From contig DASSHI010000031.1 of the NCBI GenBank assembly GCA_035693025.1, positions 1 to 13,967 on the forward strand: a DNA stretch of 13,967 nucleotides. Reading direction: 5' to 3'. The translations under genes and the position numbers were made by a program. This DNA comes from VRUE01 sp035693025 (GTDB taxonomy: Bacteria > Actinomycetota > Thermoleophilia > Solirubrobacterales > 70-9). This document shows positions 1 to 5,203 of the stretch, in pieces. The stretch's first letter is position 1; every line of letters starts with the position of its first letter. Under the pieces are notes generated by a model, which saw only the letters and a list, made by a program, of their open reading frames with translations, did no database searches and was not told the origin of the DNA.

Positions 1-417
1 GTGGAAGAACCAGTTCATGACCACGAGCAGGACGATCACCGCGAGCAGCCCGGTCGCCGCCTGCACCGCGAGCCCGCCGCCGCCGAGCTGCCCGAGCACC
101 CAGGCGGCGAGGAACCAGGTGGCGACGCTGGCGAGGAAGCCGGTCGCCGCGCCGAGGGCGATCGGCTTGCGGTAGACCTGCGCCGCGCCGACCATGCTGG
201 CGGTGACCGCGGCGAGGACGAGGATCGTCTCCAGACCCTCACGGAAGACCAGCAGGGCTGAGTCGAGGACGACCGCACCGTGGCTGAGGTGCTCGCCCAC
301 GCCCGGTTCAGGGGTGCCGCCGTGCGCGTCGAACGCGCTCCAGGCAAGCAGGGCGACGAGCAAGCCGCCCAGGTAAAGTGGCCAGTGGCGGCGCGCCGAG
401 TGGTAGATCGTCGTCAA
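1..417 (-). CDS. FTR1-family high-affinity iron permease, N-terminal part (C-terminus outside window)
   Basis: The minus strand from 417 reads open to the window edge for 139 codons. It encodes a membrane protein with an N-terminal helix near residues 14-29, then a helix near 48-75 carrying the motif LVFREGLETIL with REGLE at residues 59-63, then further hydrophobic segments near 90-110 and 120-138. The REGLE (RExxE) motif in a transmembrane helix is the iron-binding signature of the FTR1/EfeU family, which moves ferric iron across the cytoplasmic membrane. The C-terminal half, including the expected second RExxE, lies outside the window. The start is TTG at 417-415: no ATG or GTG is near, and a TAAGAT -10 box lies 8 nt upstream, which suits leaderless translation. 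It diverges from a DtxR-type regulator across a shared operator, so metal-dependent repression is likely. It was checked by hand translation. The family call is strong; the exact start is less certain. Confidence 0.85.
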   Translation of the reverse strand, partial: MTTIYHSARRHWPLYLGGLLVALLAWSAFDAHGGTPEPGVGEHLSHGAVVLDSALLVFREGLETILVLAAVTASMVGAAQVYRKPIALGAATGFLASVATWFLAAWVLGQLGGGGLAVQAATGLLAVIVLLVVMNWFFH

Positions 418-425
418 GGCAAGAG

Positions 426-431
426 ATCTTA
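426..431 (-). promoter_or_regulatory. -10 box of the iron permease gene (leaderless promoter)
   Basis: Read on the minus strand, 431-426 is TAAGAT, a TANNNT hexamer. Exactly 8 nt separate it from the TTG start at 417, so the transcript should begin at or very near the start codon. No Shine-Dalgarno precedes the start. The hexamer overlaps the left arm of the inverted repeat at 429-456, so a bound regulator would occlude it. I see no convincing -35 element. Confidence 0.55.
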
Positions 432-456
432 GGGAACCCTGATGAGGGGTGCCTAA
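429..456. promoter_or_regulatory. Probable DtxR/MntR-type operator between the divergent iron permease and its regulator
   Basis: A 28-bp imperfect inverted repeat, TTAGGGAACCCTGA followed by TGAGGGGTGCCTAA, has half-sites that match at 11 of 14 positions and outer TTAGG/CCTAA ends. The outer ends resemble the well-known DtxR/IdeR iron box, which also starts TTAGG and ends CCTAA but is 19 bp. The repeat covers the permease -10 box and ends just before the Shine-Dalgarno of the regulator. Binding there could repress the permease and autoregulate the regulator. The assignment rests on position, symmetry and partial consensus; binding itself is inferred. Confidence 0.6.
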
Positions 457-467
457 AAGGAGGACAG

Positions 468-1181
468 TTGGCAGCCGACACGGCGACCGTCGCGGAGCAG
501 GAGTACCTCGAGTCGATGTTCTGGATCGACGAGGCGGGCCTGCCGATGACCGGCGCCAACATCGCCCGCGCGATGCAGCTCTCACCGCCAACGGTGCACG
601 AGATGGTCGGCCGCCTCGTCGGCGACGGCTATGTCGAGCGCAATGCCGACAAATCGCTCGTCTTCACCGAGTCCGGGCGCGAGCACGCCAGCTACATCGT
701 CCGCCGCCACCGGATGATCGAGCGCTTCCTCACCGACGTGCTCGGCATCCCATGGGACGAGGTGCACGAGGAGGCCGAGCGGATCGAGCACGCGATGTCG
801 CCGGTGCTGGAGGAGCGCATGAGGGCCGCGATCGGCGACGCCACCACCTGTCCCCACGGCCACCCGATCGTCGAGGGGGTGCGCGAGACCGGCTCGCTGC
901 TGGCCGACGTCGAGGTCGGCGCCAAGGTCTGCGTGCTGCGCTTCGAGAACGAGGCCGAGGAGCTGCTGCACTACCTCAAAGCGGCGGGCCTGGAGCCCGG
1001 CTTGGAGGGCAGCGTGCAGAGCTCCGACGAGGAGGGCATCACAATCGCCTCCGCCGACGGCGCCCACCGCGTCTCGCGCAGCGTCGCCGAGACGGTCTCG
1101 GTCCGCGCCGACCCGGCGCCGCCGCCGCGGGCGGCGATCCCCGAGCAGCTGGTCCTCTCGTCGGACCGCTACGGCCGCTGA
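468..1181 (+). CDS. DtxR/MntR-family metal-dependent transcriptional regulator with C-terminal FeoA-like domain
   Basis: This 237-residue protein has the DtxR-family layout: a winged helix-turn-helix (about residues 10-75), a metal-binding and dimerisation domain (about 76-145, with the typical TTCPHGHPI segment) and an SH3/FeoA-like domain (about 155-215). Visible metal ligands are E12, E15, H81, E104, E107 and H108; E85 and H100 correspond to the ancillary site. DtxR/IdeR has Met10 and Cys102 where this protein has E12 and E104, so its primary site resembles the MntR set (Asp8, Glu11, His77, Glu99, Glu102, His103). The start is TTG at 468, chosen because AGGAGG (458-463) lies 4 nt upstream; a longer frame from 378 would overlap the divergent permease. 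It probably controls that permease, and itself, through the operator at 429-456. Whether iron, manganese or both act as co-repressor cannot be told from sequence. Confidence 0.88.
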   Translation: MAADTATVAEQEYLESMFWIDEAGLPMTGANIARAMQLSPPTVHEMVGRLVGDGYVERNADKSLVFTESGREHASYIVRRHRMIERFLTDVLGIPWDEVHEEAERIEHAMSPVLEERMRAAIGDATTCPHGHPIVEGVRETGSLLADVEVGAKVCVLRFENEAEELLHYLKAAGLEPGLEGSVQSSDEEGITIASADGAHRVSRSVAETVSVRADPAPPPRAAIPEQLVLSSDRYGR

Positions 1182-1213
1182 GGACGCGCAACGGCGCCTG
1201 GCAGCGTCCTCAG
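1178..1213. terminator. Bidirectional hairpin between convergent regulator and aminotransferase genes
   Basis: A perfect 10-bp stem, CTGAGGACGC (1178-1187) against GCGTCCTCAG (1204-1213), encloses a 16-nt loop that includes the palindrome GGCGCC. The TGA stop of the plus-strand regulator (1179-1181) and the TGA stop of the minus-strand aminotransferase (1212-1210) both lie inside the stem. No T-tract follows on either strand, so termination without a U-run, or 3'-end protection, is the likely role. Confidence 0.5.
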
Positions 1214-2313
1214 GCCGGGGAGGCGGCGCGGAGCCGCTCCAGCGCCCGGGCGATCCGTTCGACGCCCTCGGGGATGCGATCCGGCGGCACGCTGGCGAAG
1301 GAGAGGCGGAGGCTGTTGCCGCCGCCCTCGATCATGAAGTCGGGCCCGGCGACGAAGGCGACGCCCTCGCCTTTGGCCTCGGCCAGCAGAGCGGTGGTGT
1401 CGGTCCCCTCGGCGAGGTCCAACCAGAGGAAGTAGCCACCCTCGGGGACGACGAACTCCGCCTCCGGAAGCTGCGCGCGCAGGGCGTCGACCAGGGCGTC
1501 GCGGCGATCGCGCAGGGCGCCCTTGACGAACTCGATGTTGCGGTCCAGCGCCCCGGACTCGCAGAGCTCGAGCACAACCGACTCGGCCAGCATGTTGGGC
1601 GAGATGTAGGTCTCGTTGGCCCGCTTGGCCAGCGCCGCGATCGTCGCCGCGGGGCCGGCGAGGTAGCCCACCCGGACGCCCGGGCTGACCGTCTTGGAGA
1701 AGGACGAGGCGTGCACGACCCGTTCGGCCGAGTCGATCGAGAGCATCGACTCGAGCGCCTCGCCCTCGAAGGGCAGCTCGCGATAGGGGTCGTCCTCGAA
1801 GATCAGGAAGTCGTGCTCGGCAGCCAGCTCGACCAGCCGCGTGCGCTTCGCAGCGGAGAGCGTGCAGCCGGCCGGATTGTGGAAGTTGGGGATGATGTGG
1901 GCGAGCTTGATCGGCCCCTCGTCCAGGGCTGCTTCGAACTGCGCGAGGTCGACGCCGTCGGCCTCCAACGAGACCGGCACCAGCTCGACCCCGAGCCGCT
2001 GCAGCATCAGCAGCGTGCGGTCGTAGGTCGGCTGCTCGACTACCACCCGGTCACCGCGCTCGAGCAGATGCTCGAACAGCATCCACCCCGCCTCCAGCGA
2101 CCCGTTGGCGATCATCACCTGTCCGGCGTCCAATCTCCCGTGCCGCTCGGCCACCCAGGCGCAGAGCCCGGGGTGCCCGATCCCGGTCCCATAGGAAAGC
2201 GCCTTTTCCCAGTCCTCCGAGAGCGCCTTCGCAGCAGCGTCGGCCACCGCCTCCCTAGGCAGAATGTCCGAGCTGGGCGCCCCGCGAGCAAACGAAATGG
2301 TGTCGCTGGCCAT
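1210..2313 (-). CDS. PLP-dependent aminotransferase, class I/II fold (2-aminoadipate/LysN-like or MocR-catalytic-domain-like)
   Basis: This is a 367-residue fold-type I aminotransferase. The Schiff-base lysine is K207 in SSFSKTVSPGVRVGY, followed by R214. The cofactor pocket shows NPAG with N146 and EDDPY with D174 and Y177. The C-terminal SLRLSFA segment supplies the usual substrate-carboxylate arginine. This combination fits the LysN/Aro8-like group, which transaminates aromatic, branched or aminoadipate-type amino acids with 2-oxoglutarate; the real substrate is unknown. The start is ATG at 2313, because TAGGCT lies exactly 8 nt upstream (2327-2322), indicating a leaderless mRNA; a TTG at 2331 would fall upstream of that box. 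It follows sucD on the same strand by 21 nt, so it may also be read through from sucCD, where a link to 2-oxoglutarate is possible but unproven. Confidence 0.85.
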   Translation of the reverse strand: MASDTISFARGAPSSDILPREAVADAAAKALSEDWEKALSYGTGIGHPGLCAWVAERHGRLDAGQVMIANGSLEAGWMLFEHLLERGDRVVVEQPTYDRTLLMLQRLGVELVPVSLEADGVDLAQFEAALDEGPIKLAHIIPNFHNPAGCTLSAAKRTRLVELAAEHDFLIFEDDPYRELPFEGEALESMLSIDSAERVVHASSFSKTVSPGVRVGYLAGPAATIAALAKRANETYISPNMLAESVVLELCESGALDRNIEFVKGALRDRRDALVDALRAQLPEAEFVVPEGGYFLWLDLAEGTDTTALLAEAKGEGVAFVAGPDFMIEGGGNSLRLSFASVPPDRIPEGVERIARALERLRAASPA

Positions 2314-2321
2314 CGCAGCCG

Positions 2322-2327
2322 AGCCTA
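2322..2327 (-). promoter_or_regulatory. -10 box of the aminotransferase gene (leaderless promoter)
   Basis: On the minus strand 2327-2322 is TAGGCT, with 8 nt to the ATG at 2313. It sits in the 21-nt gap after the sucD stop codon, so the aminotransferase can be transcribed independently of sucCD. No -35 element is evident. Confidence 0.5.
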
Positions 2328-2334
2328 GCAACGC

Positions 2335-3207
2335 CTACCCGCGCAGGACTTCGACGGCGATCTTCGCCGTCTCGGTCGGGCTTTCGCCCACCCGCACGCC
2401 CTTCGCCTCAAGCGCTTCCTTCTTCGCCTGCGCGGTGCCGGAGGAGCCGGAGATGATCGCGCCGGCGTGGCCCATCTGCTTGCCGGGCGGCGCGGTGAAG
2501 CCGGCGATGTAGGCGACGACCGGCTTGGAGATGTTGGCGGCGATGAACTCGGCTGCCCGCTCCTCGGCGTCGCCGCCGATCTCGCCGACCATCACGATCA
2601 GCTCGGTGTCGGGGTCGGCCTCGTACAGCTCGAGGATGTCGATGAAGTCAGAGCCGATGATCGGGTCGCCGCCGATGCCGACGATCGAGGAGTTGCCCTC
2701 GCCGGCCTGCTTCAGCTCGTTGCCGATCTGGTAGGTCAGCGTGCCCGACTTGGAGACGACGCCGATCTTGCCCGGGTCGAAGAACTGGGCGGGGATGATG
2801 CCGACGTTCGCCTTGCCCGGCGAGAGCACGCCCGGACAGTTGGGGCCGATCAGCCGCACGCCCGCCTCCCGCGCCTTCCAGTAGGTCTTCAGCATGTCCA
2901 GCACCGGAATCCCCTCGGTGATCGCAATCACCGTCTCGACGCCGGACTCGATCGCCTCGTCGATCGCCGGCGCCGCGAAGCGGGCGGGCACGAAGATCAT
3001 CGACGTGTTGGCGCCACGCTCCTCGACCGCCTCCTTGATCGAGTCGAAGATCGGCACCCCCTCGACGTCCTGGCCGGCCTTGCCGGGCGTCACGCCCGCG
3101 ACCAGGTCGGTGCCGTAGGCCTGGTTGCGCAGGCCGTGGAAGGAGCCCTCGCGGCCGGTCAGACCGGAGACGACGAGCTTGGTCTTCTCGTCGATGACGA
3201 TCGACAT
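2335..3207 (-). CDS. sucD: Succinyl-CoA ligase (ADP-forming) alpha subunit
   Basis: The 290-residue protein is the alpha subunit of succinyl-CoA synthetase, the citric acid cycle enzyme that interconverts succinyl-CoA and succinate with substrate-level phosphorylation. It has the N-terminal CoA-binding Rossmann domain (SGLTGREGSFH near residues 14-24), the IGPNCPG segment near 120-126, the VSKSGTLTYQ segment near 151-160, and the GKQMGHAGAI motif with the phosphorylated histidine at H247. Its length is normal for the family (E. coli SucD has 289 residues). ATG at 3207-3205 overlaps the TGA of sucC by one base (TGATG). A strong AGGAGGG lies 8 nt upstream inside the end of sucC, so the two subunits are translationally coupled. 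Confidence 0.97.
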   Translation of the reverse strand: MSIVIDEKTKLVVSGLTGREGSFHGLRNQAYGTDLVAGVTPGKAGQDVEGVPIFDSIKEAVEERGANTSMIFVPARFAAPAIDEAIESGVETVIAITEGIPVLDMLKTYWKAREAGVRLIGPNCPGVLSPGKANVGIIPAQFFDPGKIGVVSKSGTLTYQIGNELKQAGEGNSSIVGIGGDPIIGSDFIDILELYEADPDTELIVMVGEIGGDAEERAAEFIAANISKPVVAYIAGFTAPPGKQMGHAGAIISGSSGTAQAKKEALEAKGVRVGESPTETAKIAVEVLRG

Positions 3208-4373
3208 CAGCCGTTCCCTCCTGCCAGCTCGACCACTTTCTGCGCGGCGCCGAGCATCGTCGTCTCCTGGTGCAGGTTGGACAGGCCGGCATCGGCGAGG
3301 ATCGCCAGCCCCTCCTCGGAGTTGGTGCCGTCGAGGCGGACGACCAGAGGCACGCCGAGGTCGAGCTGCGCCGACGCCTCGACGATTCCCTTGGCGATCT
3401 CGTCGCAGCGGGTGATGCCGCCGAAGATGTTGAAGAGGATCGCGGTGACCTTCTCATCGGAGGTGATCACCGTCAACGCATCGACGATCGCCTCGGCCTT
3501 GGAGCCGCCGCCCGCGTCGAGGAAGTTGGCCGGTGCGCCGCCCGCCTGGGCGACGACGTCGAGGGTCGACATGCAGAGCCCGGCGCCGTTGGCAAGGATG
3601 CCGACGTTGCCGTCGAGCTTGACGTAGGTGAGGCCCTTCTCGCGCGCCATCGCCTCCTGCGGGTCCTCGATCGACTCGGCGTCGAGCTCGGCCAGGCCCT
3701 CGTGCCGGTACAGCGCGTTGCCGTCGATCGTCACCTTGGCGTCGAGCGCGACGACCTGGCGATCCTCGGTGACTATCAAAGGATTGACCTCGATCAGCGT
3801 CGCGTCCTCGCCGGCGGCGGTCTCGGCCAGCTTCGCGAGGATCTCTGCGGCCTCGTCGAGCGCATCCTCCGCGAGGCCGGCGGCCGCGACGATCGGGCGC
3901 GCCTCGGCGGCGGTGAAGGGTCGCGTGGGGTCGATGTGCTCCTTGACGAGCGCCTCGGGGTCCTCGGCGGCGACCGCCTCGATGTCCATGCCGCCCTTGG
4001 CGGAGACCATCGCCAGCAGCTTCTTCTCACCGCGGTCGAGGATCACCGAGGCGTAGTACTCGGCGGCGATCGCCGAGCCGCCCTCGACCCAGACGCGCTC
4101 GACCCGGAAGGGGCCCTCGCCGTGGGGGCCGACGATATCCATGCCGAGGATCGCGCCGGCGTACTCGCGTGCCTCTCCGGCGTCCTTGGCGATCTTGATC
4201 CCGCCCGCCTTGCCACGGCCACCGATCAGCACCTGGGCCTTGATCGCGCAGGGATAGCCGATGCGCTCCGCGGCGGCGACGGCCTCCTCCACGGTGGACG
4301 CGACCTCGCCGCTCGGCACGGCGATGCCGTGCGCGGAGAAAAGCTGCTTGCCCTGATACTCGAGGAGGTCCAT
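3207..4373 (-). CDS. sucC: Succinyl-CoA ligase beta subunit (ATP-grasp)
   Basis: The 388-residue protein has the same length as E. coli SucC. It starts MDLLEYQGKQLFSAHGI, the usual N-terminus, followed by an ATP-grasp domain with the glycine-rich GGRGKAGGIK near residues 51-60, the metal-binding EVNPL at 195-199 and D211. The C-terminal flavodoxin-like domain shows LDAGGGSKAEA, NIFGGITRCDEIAKG and DGTNSEEG. With SucD it forms the alpha/beta ligase, and this subunit binds the nucleotide. Whether ATP or GTP is preferred cannot be read with confidence. Glutamate codons are almost all GAG. It is the first gene of the sucCD(-aminotransferase) cluster. Upstream on the minus strand is a TAGGCT box (4410-4405) 31 nt from the ATG, leaving a short leader with a weak GGCAGGG. 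Confidence 0.97.
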   Translation of the reverse strand: MDLLEYQGKQLFSAHGIAVPSGEVASTVEEAVAAAERIGYPCAIKAQVLIGGRGKAGGIKIAKDAGEAREYAGAILGMDIVGPHGEGPFRVERVWVEGGSAIAAEYYASVILDRGEKKLLAMVSAKGGMDIEAVAAEDPEALVKEHIDPTRPFTAAEARPIVAAAGLAEDALDEAAEILAKLAETAAGEDATLIEVNPLIVTEDRQVVALDAKVTIDGNALYRHEGLAELDAESIEDPQEAMAREKGLTYVKLDGNVGILANGAGLCMSTLDVVAQAGGAPANFLDAGGGSKAEAIVDALTVITSDEKVTAILFNIFGGITRCDEIAKGIVEASAQLDLGVPLVVRLDGTNSEEGLAILADAGLSNLHQETTMLGAAQKVVELAGGNG

Positions 4374-4404
4374 GTCGTTTGGCGCCCTGCCGGGGCCGCG
4401 CGGC

Positions 4405-4410
4405 AGCCTA
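4405..4410 (-). promoter_or_regulatory. Putative -10 box for sucCD
   Basis: On the minus strand 4410-4405 is TAGGCT followed by GCCGCGC. The same 13 nt occur on the plus strand at 9742-9754, before the PHP gene. It lies 31 nt upstream of the sucC ATG and directly abuts the divergent TAAGAT of the HAD gene, so the two promoters cannot be fully occupied at once. Confidence 0.45.
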
Positions 4411-4416
4411 TAAGAT
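4411..4416 (+). promoter_or_regulatory. -10 box of the HAD hydrolase gene (near-leaderless promoter)
   Basis: TAAGAT is followed by the 10 nt GCCGCGCCCC and then ATG at 4427. No Shine-Dalgarno is present. The overlapping hexamer TATAAG (4409-4414) is an alternative reading of the same site. The arrangement implies a 5' leader of only a few nucleotides. Confidence 0.5.
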
Positions 4417-4426
4417 GCCGCGCCCC

Positions 4427-5110
4427 ATGGCCTTGCCCGCGCTCAAATCCATCAACTGGGTGACCACCGACTGCTACGGAACCCTGATCGACTGGGAGAA
4501 GGGCATCCTCGACGCGTGCAAGAAAGAGGCGGCGAAGGACGGCTTCAGCTTCGAAGAGGGCCCCTTCCTCGCCCGCTTCATGGAGGTGCAGGCCGAAATC
4601 ATGGCCGGCTCCTACGAACTCTATGCCGAGGTGCTGCGCCGCACGATCGTCAAAATCGCGCGTGAGGTGGGCTGGGAGATCGAGCCGTCGCGGGCCCAGT
4701 TCCTGCCCGACAGCGTCGCCTACTGGCTGCCTTTCCGCGAGGCCAACGCGGCGATGGACCGGCTCGGGAAACGCTACGAGATCGGGATCATCTCCAACAT
4801 CGACGACAAGCTGCTCGGCATCTCGCGTCGCCATCTGCGCACCGAACTCGACCTGGTCGTCACCGCGCAGCAGGTGCGCAGCTACAAGCCCGACCCCGTC
4901 CACTTCAAAGAGTGCGCGCGCCGCCTCGGCGGCAAAAAAGGCTGGGTCCACATCTGCTCGAGCTACACGACCGACGTCGCGCCGCTGCTGAAGATGAAAG
5001 TGCCGGTGATCTGGGTCAACCGACACGGCGAGAAGCTCGAAGGCCGCAAAGCGCCCAGCGCGACGGTCAAGAACTTCCGCGAAGCGGCGAAAAAGCTCGG
5101 CGCGTCCTAG
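4427..5110 (+). CDS. HAD-superfamily hydrolase, haloacid dehalogenase type II-like
   Basis: The 227-residue protein carries all four HAD motifs: the nucleophile D15 in TTDCYGTLIDW, SN at 123-124, K154 in SYKPDP and the acidic D183 in SSYTTDVAP. The DCYGTL motif, the helical cap after residue 22 and the late IWVNRHG segment resemble type II (S)-2-haloacid dehalogenases, but many proteins with this pattern are phosphatases, so the substrate is unknown. ATG at 4427 is preferred because it fits TAAGAT plus 10 nt; another in-frame ATG at 4415 would overlap the promoter and adds only four residues. It is cytoplasmic, with no signal peptide. It is divergent from sucC and followed 93 nt later by the sulfatase. 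Confidence 0.85.
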   Translation: MALPALKSINWVTTDCYGTLIDWEKGILDACKKEAAKDGFSFEEGPFLARFMEVQAEIMAGSYELYAEVLRRTIVKIAREVGWEIEPSRAQFLPDSVAYWLPFREANAAMDRLGKRYEIGIISNIDDKLLGISRRHLRTELDLVVTAQQVRSYKPDPVHFKECARRLGGKKGWVHICSSYTTDVAPLLKMKVPVIWVNRHGEKLEGRKAPSATVKNFREAAKKLGAS

Positions 5111-5144
5111 CCATCTTCTAGCGTTCCGTTTTCGCAACTTCCCC

Positions 5145-5178
5145 GGGGCGCGACGGTTTCGACCCTTGCGGGCGCCCC
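5145..5178 (+). terminator. GC-rich hairpin between HAD and sulfatase genes
   Basis: GGGGCGC (5145-5151) pairs with GCGCCCC (5172-5178) across a 20-nt loop. CCCC (5141-5144) can extend the stem by pairing with GGGG (5181-5184) after a 2-nt bulge. There is no T-run. It could terminate the HAD transcript or structure the sulfatase leader. A TANNNT hexamer, TAGCGT, at 5119-5124 lies just before it and could serve the sulfatase. Confidence 0.3.
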
Positions 5179-5203
5179 GCGGGGCCGGCGCAGCGCCTAT
5201 TCG

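Noticed and set aside
378..467. Longer start for the metalloregulator at 378
   Set aside because: It would overlap the divergent permease gene and the operator and ignores the AGGAGG 4 nt before TTG at 468.
2467..3627. Long plus-strand open frame antisense to sucD and sucC
   Set aside because: It is rich in Asp/Arg/Leu/Gly low-complexity composition and lies opposite two clear enzyme genes; high GC creates such open antisense frames.
4415..4426. Earlier ATG at 4415 as the HAD start
   Set aside because: It lies inside the proposed -10 region and adds only four residues; ATG 4427 fits the shared promoter-to-start context seen at 9742-9760.
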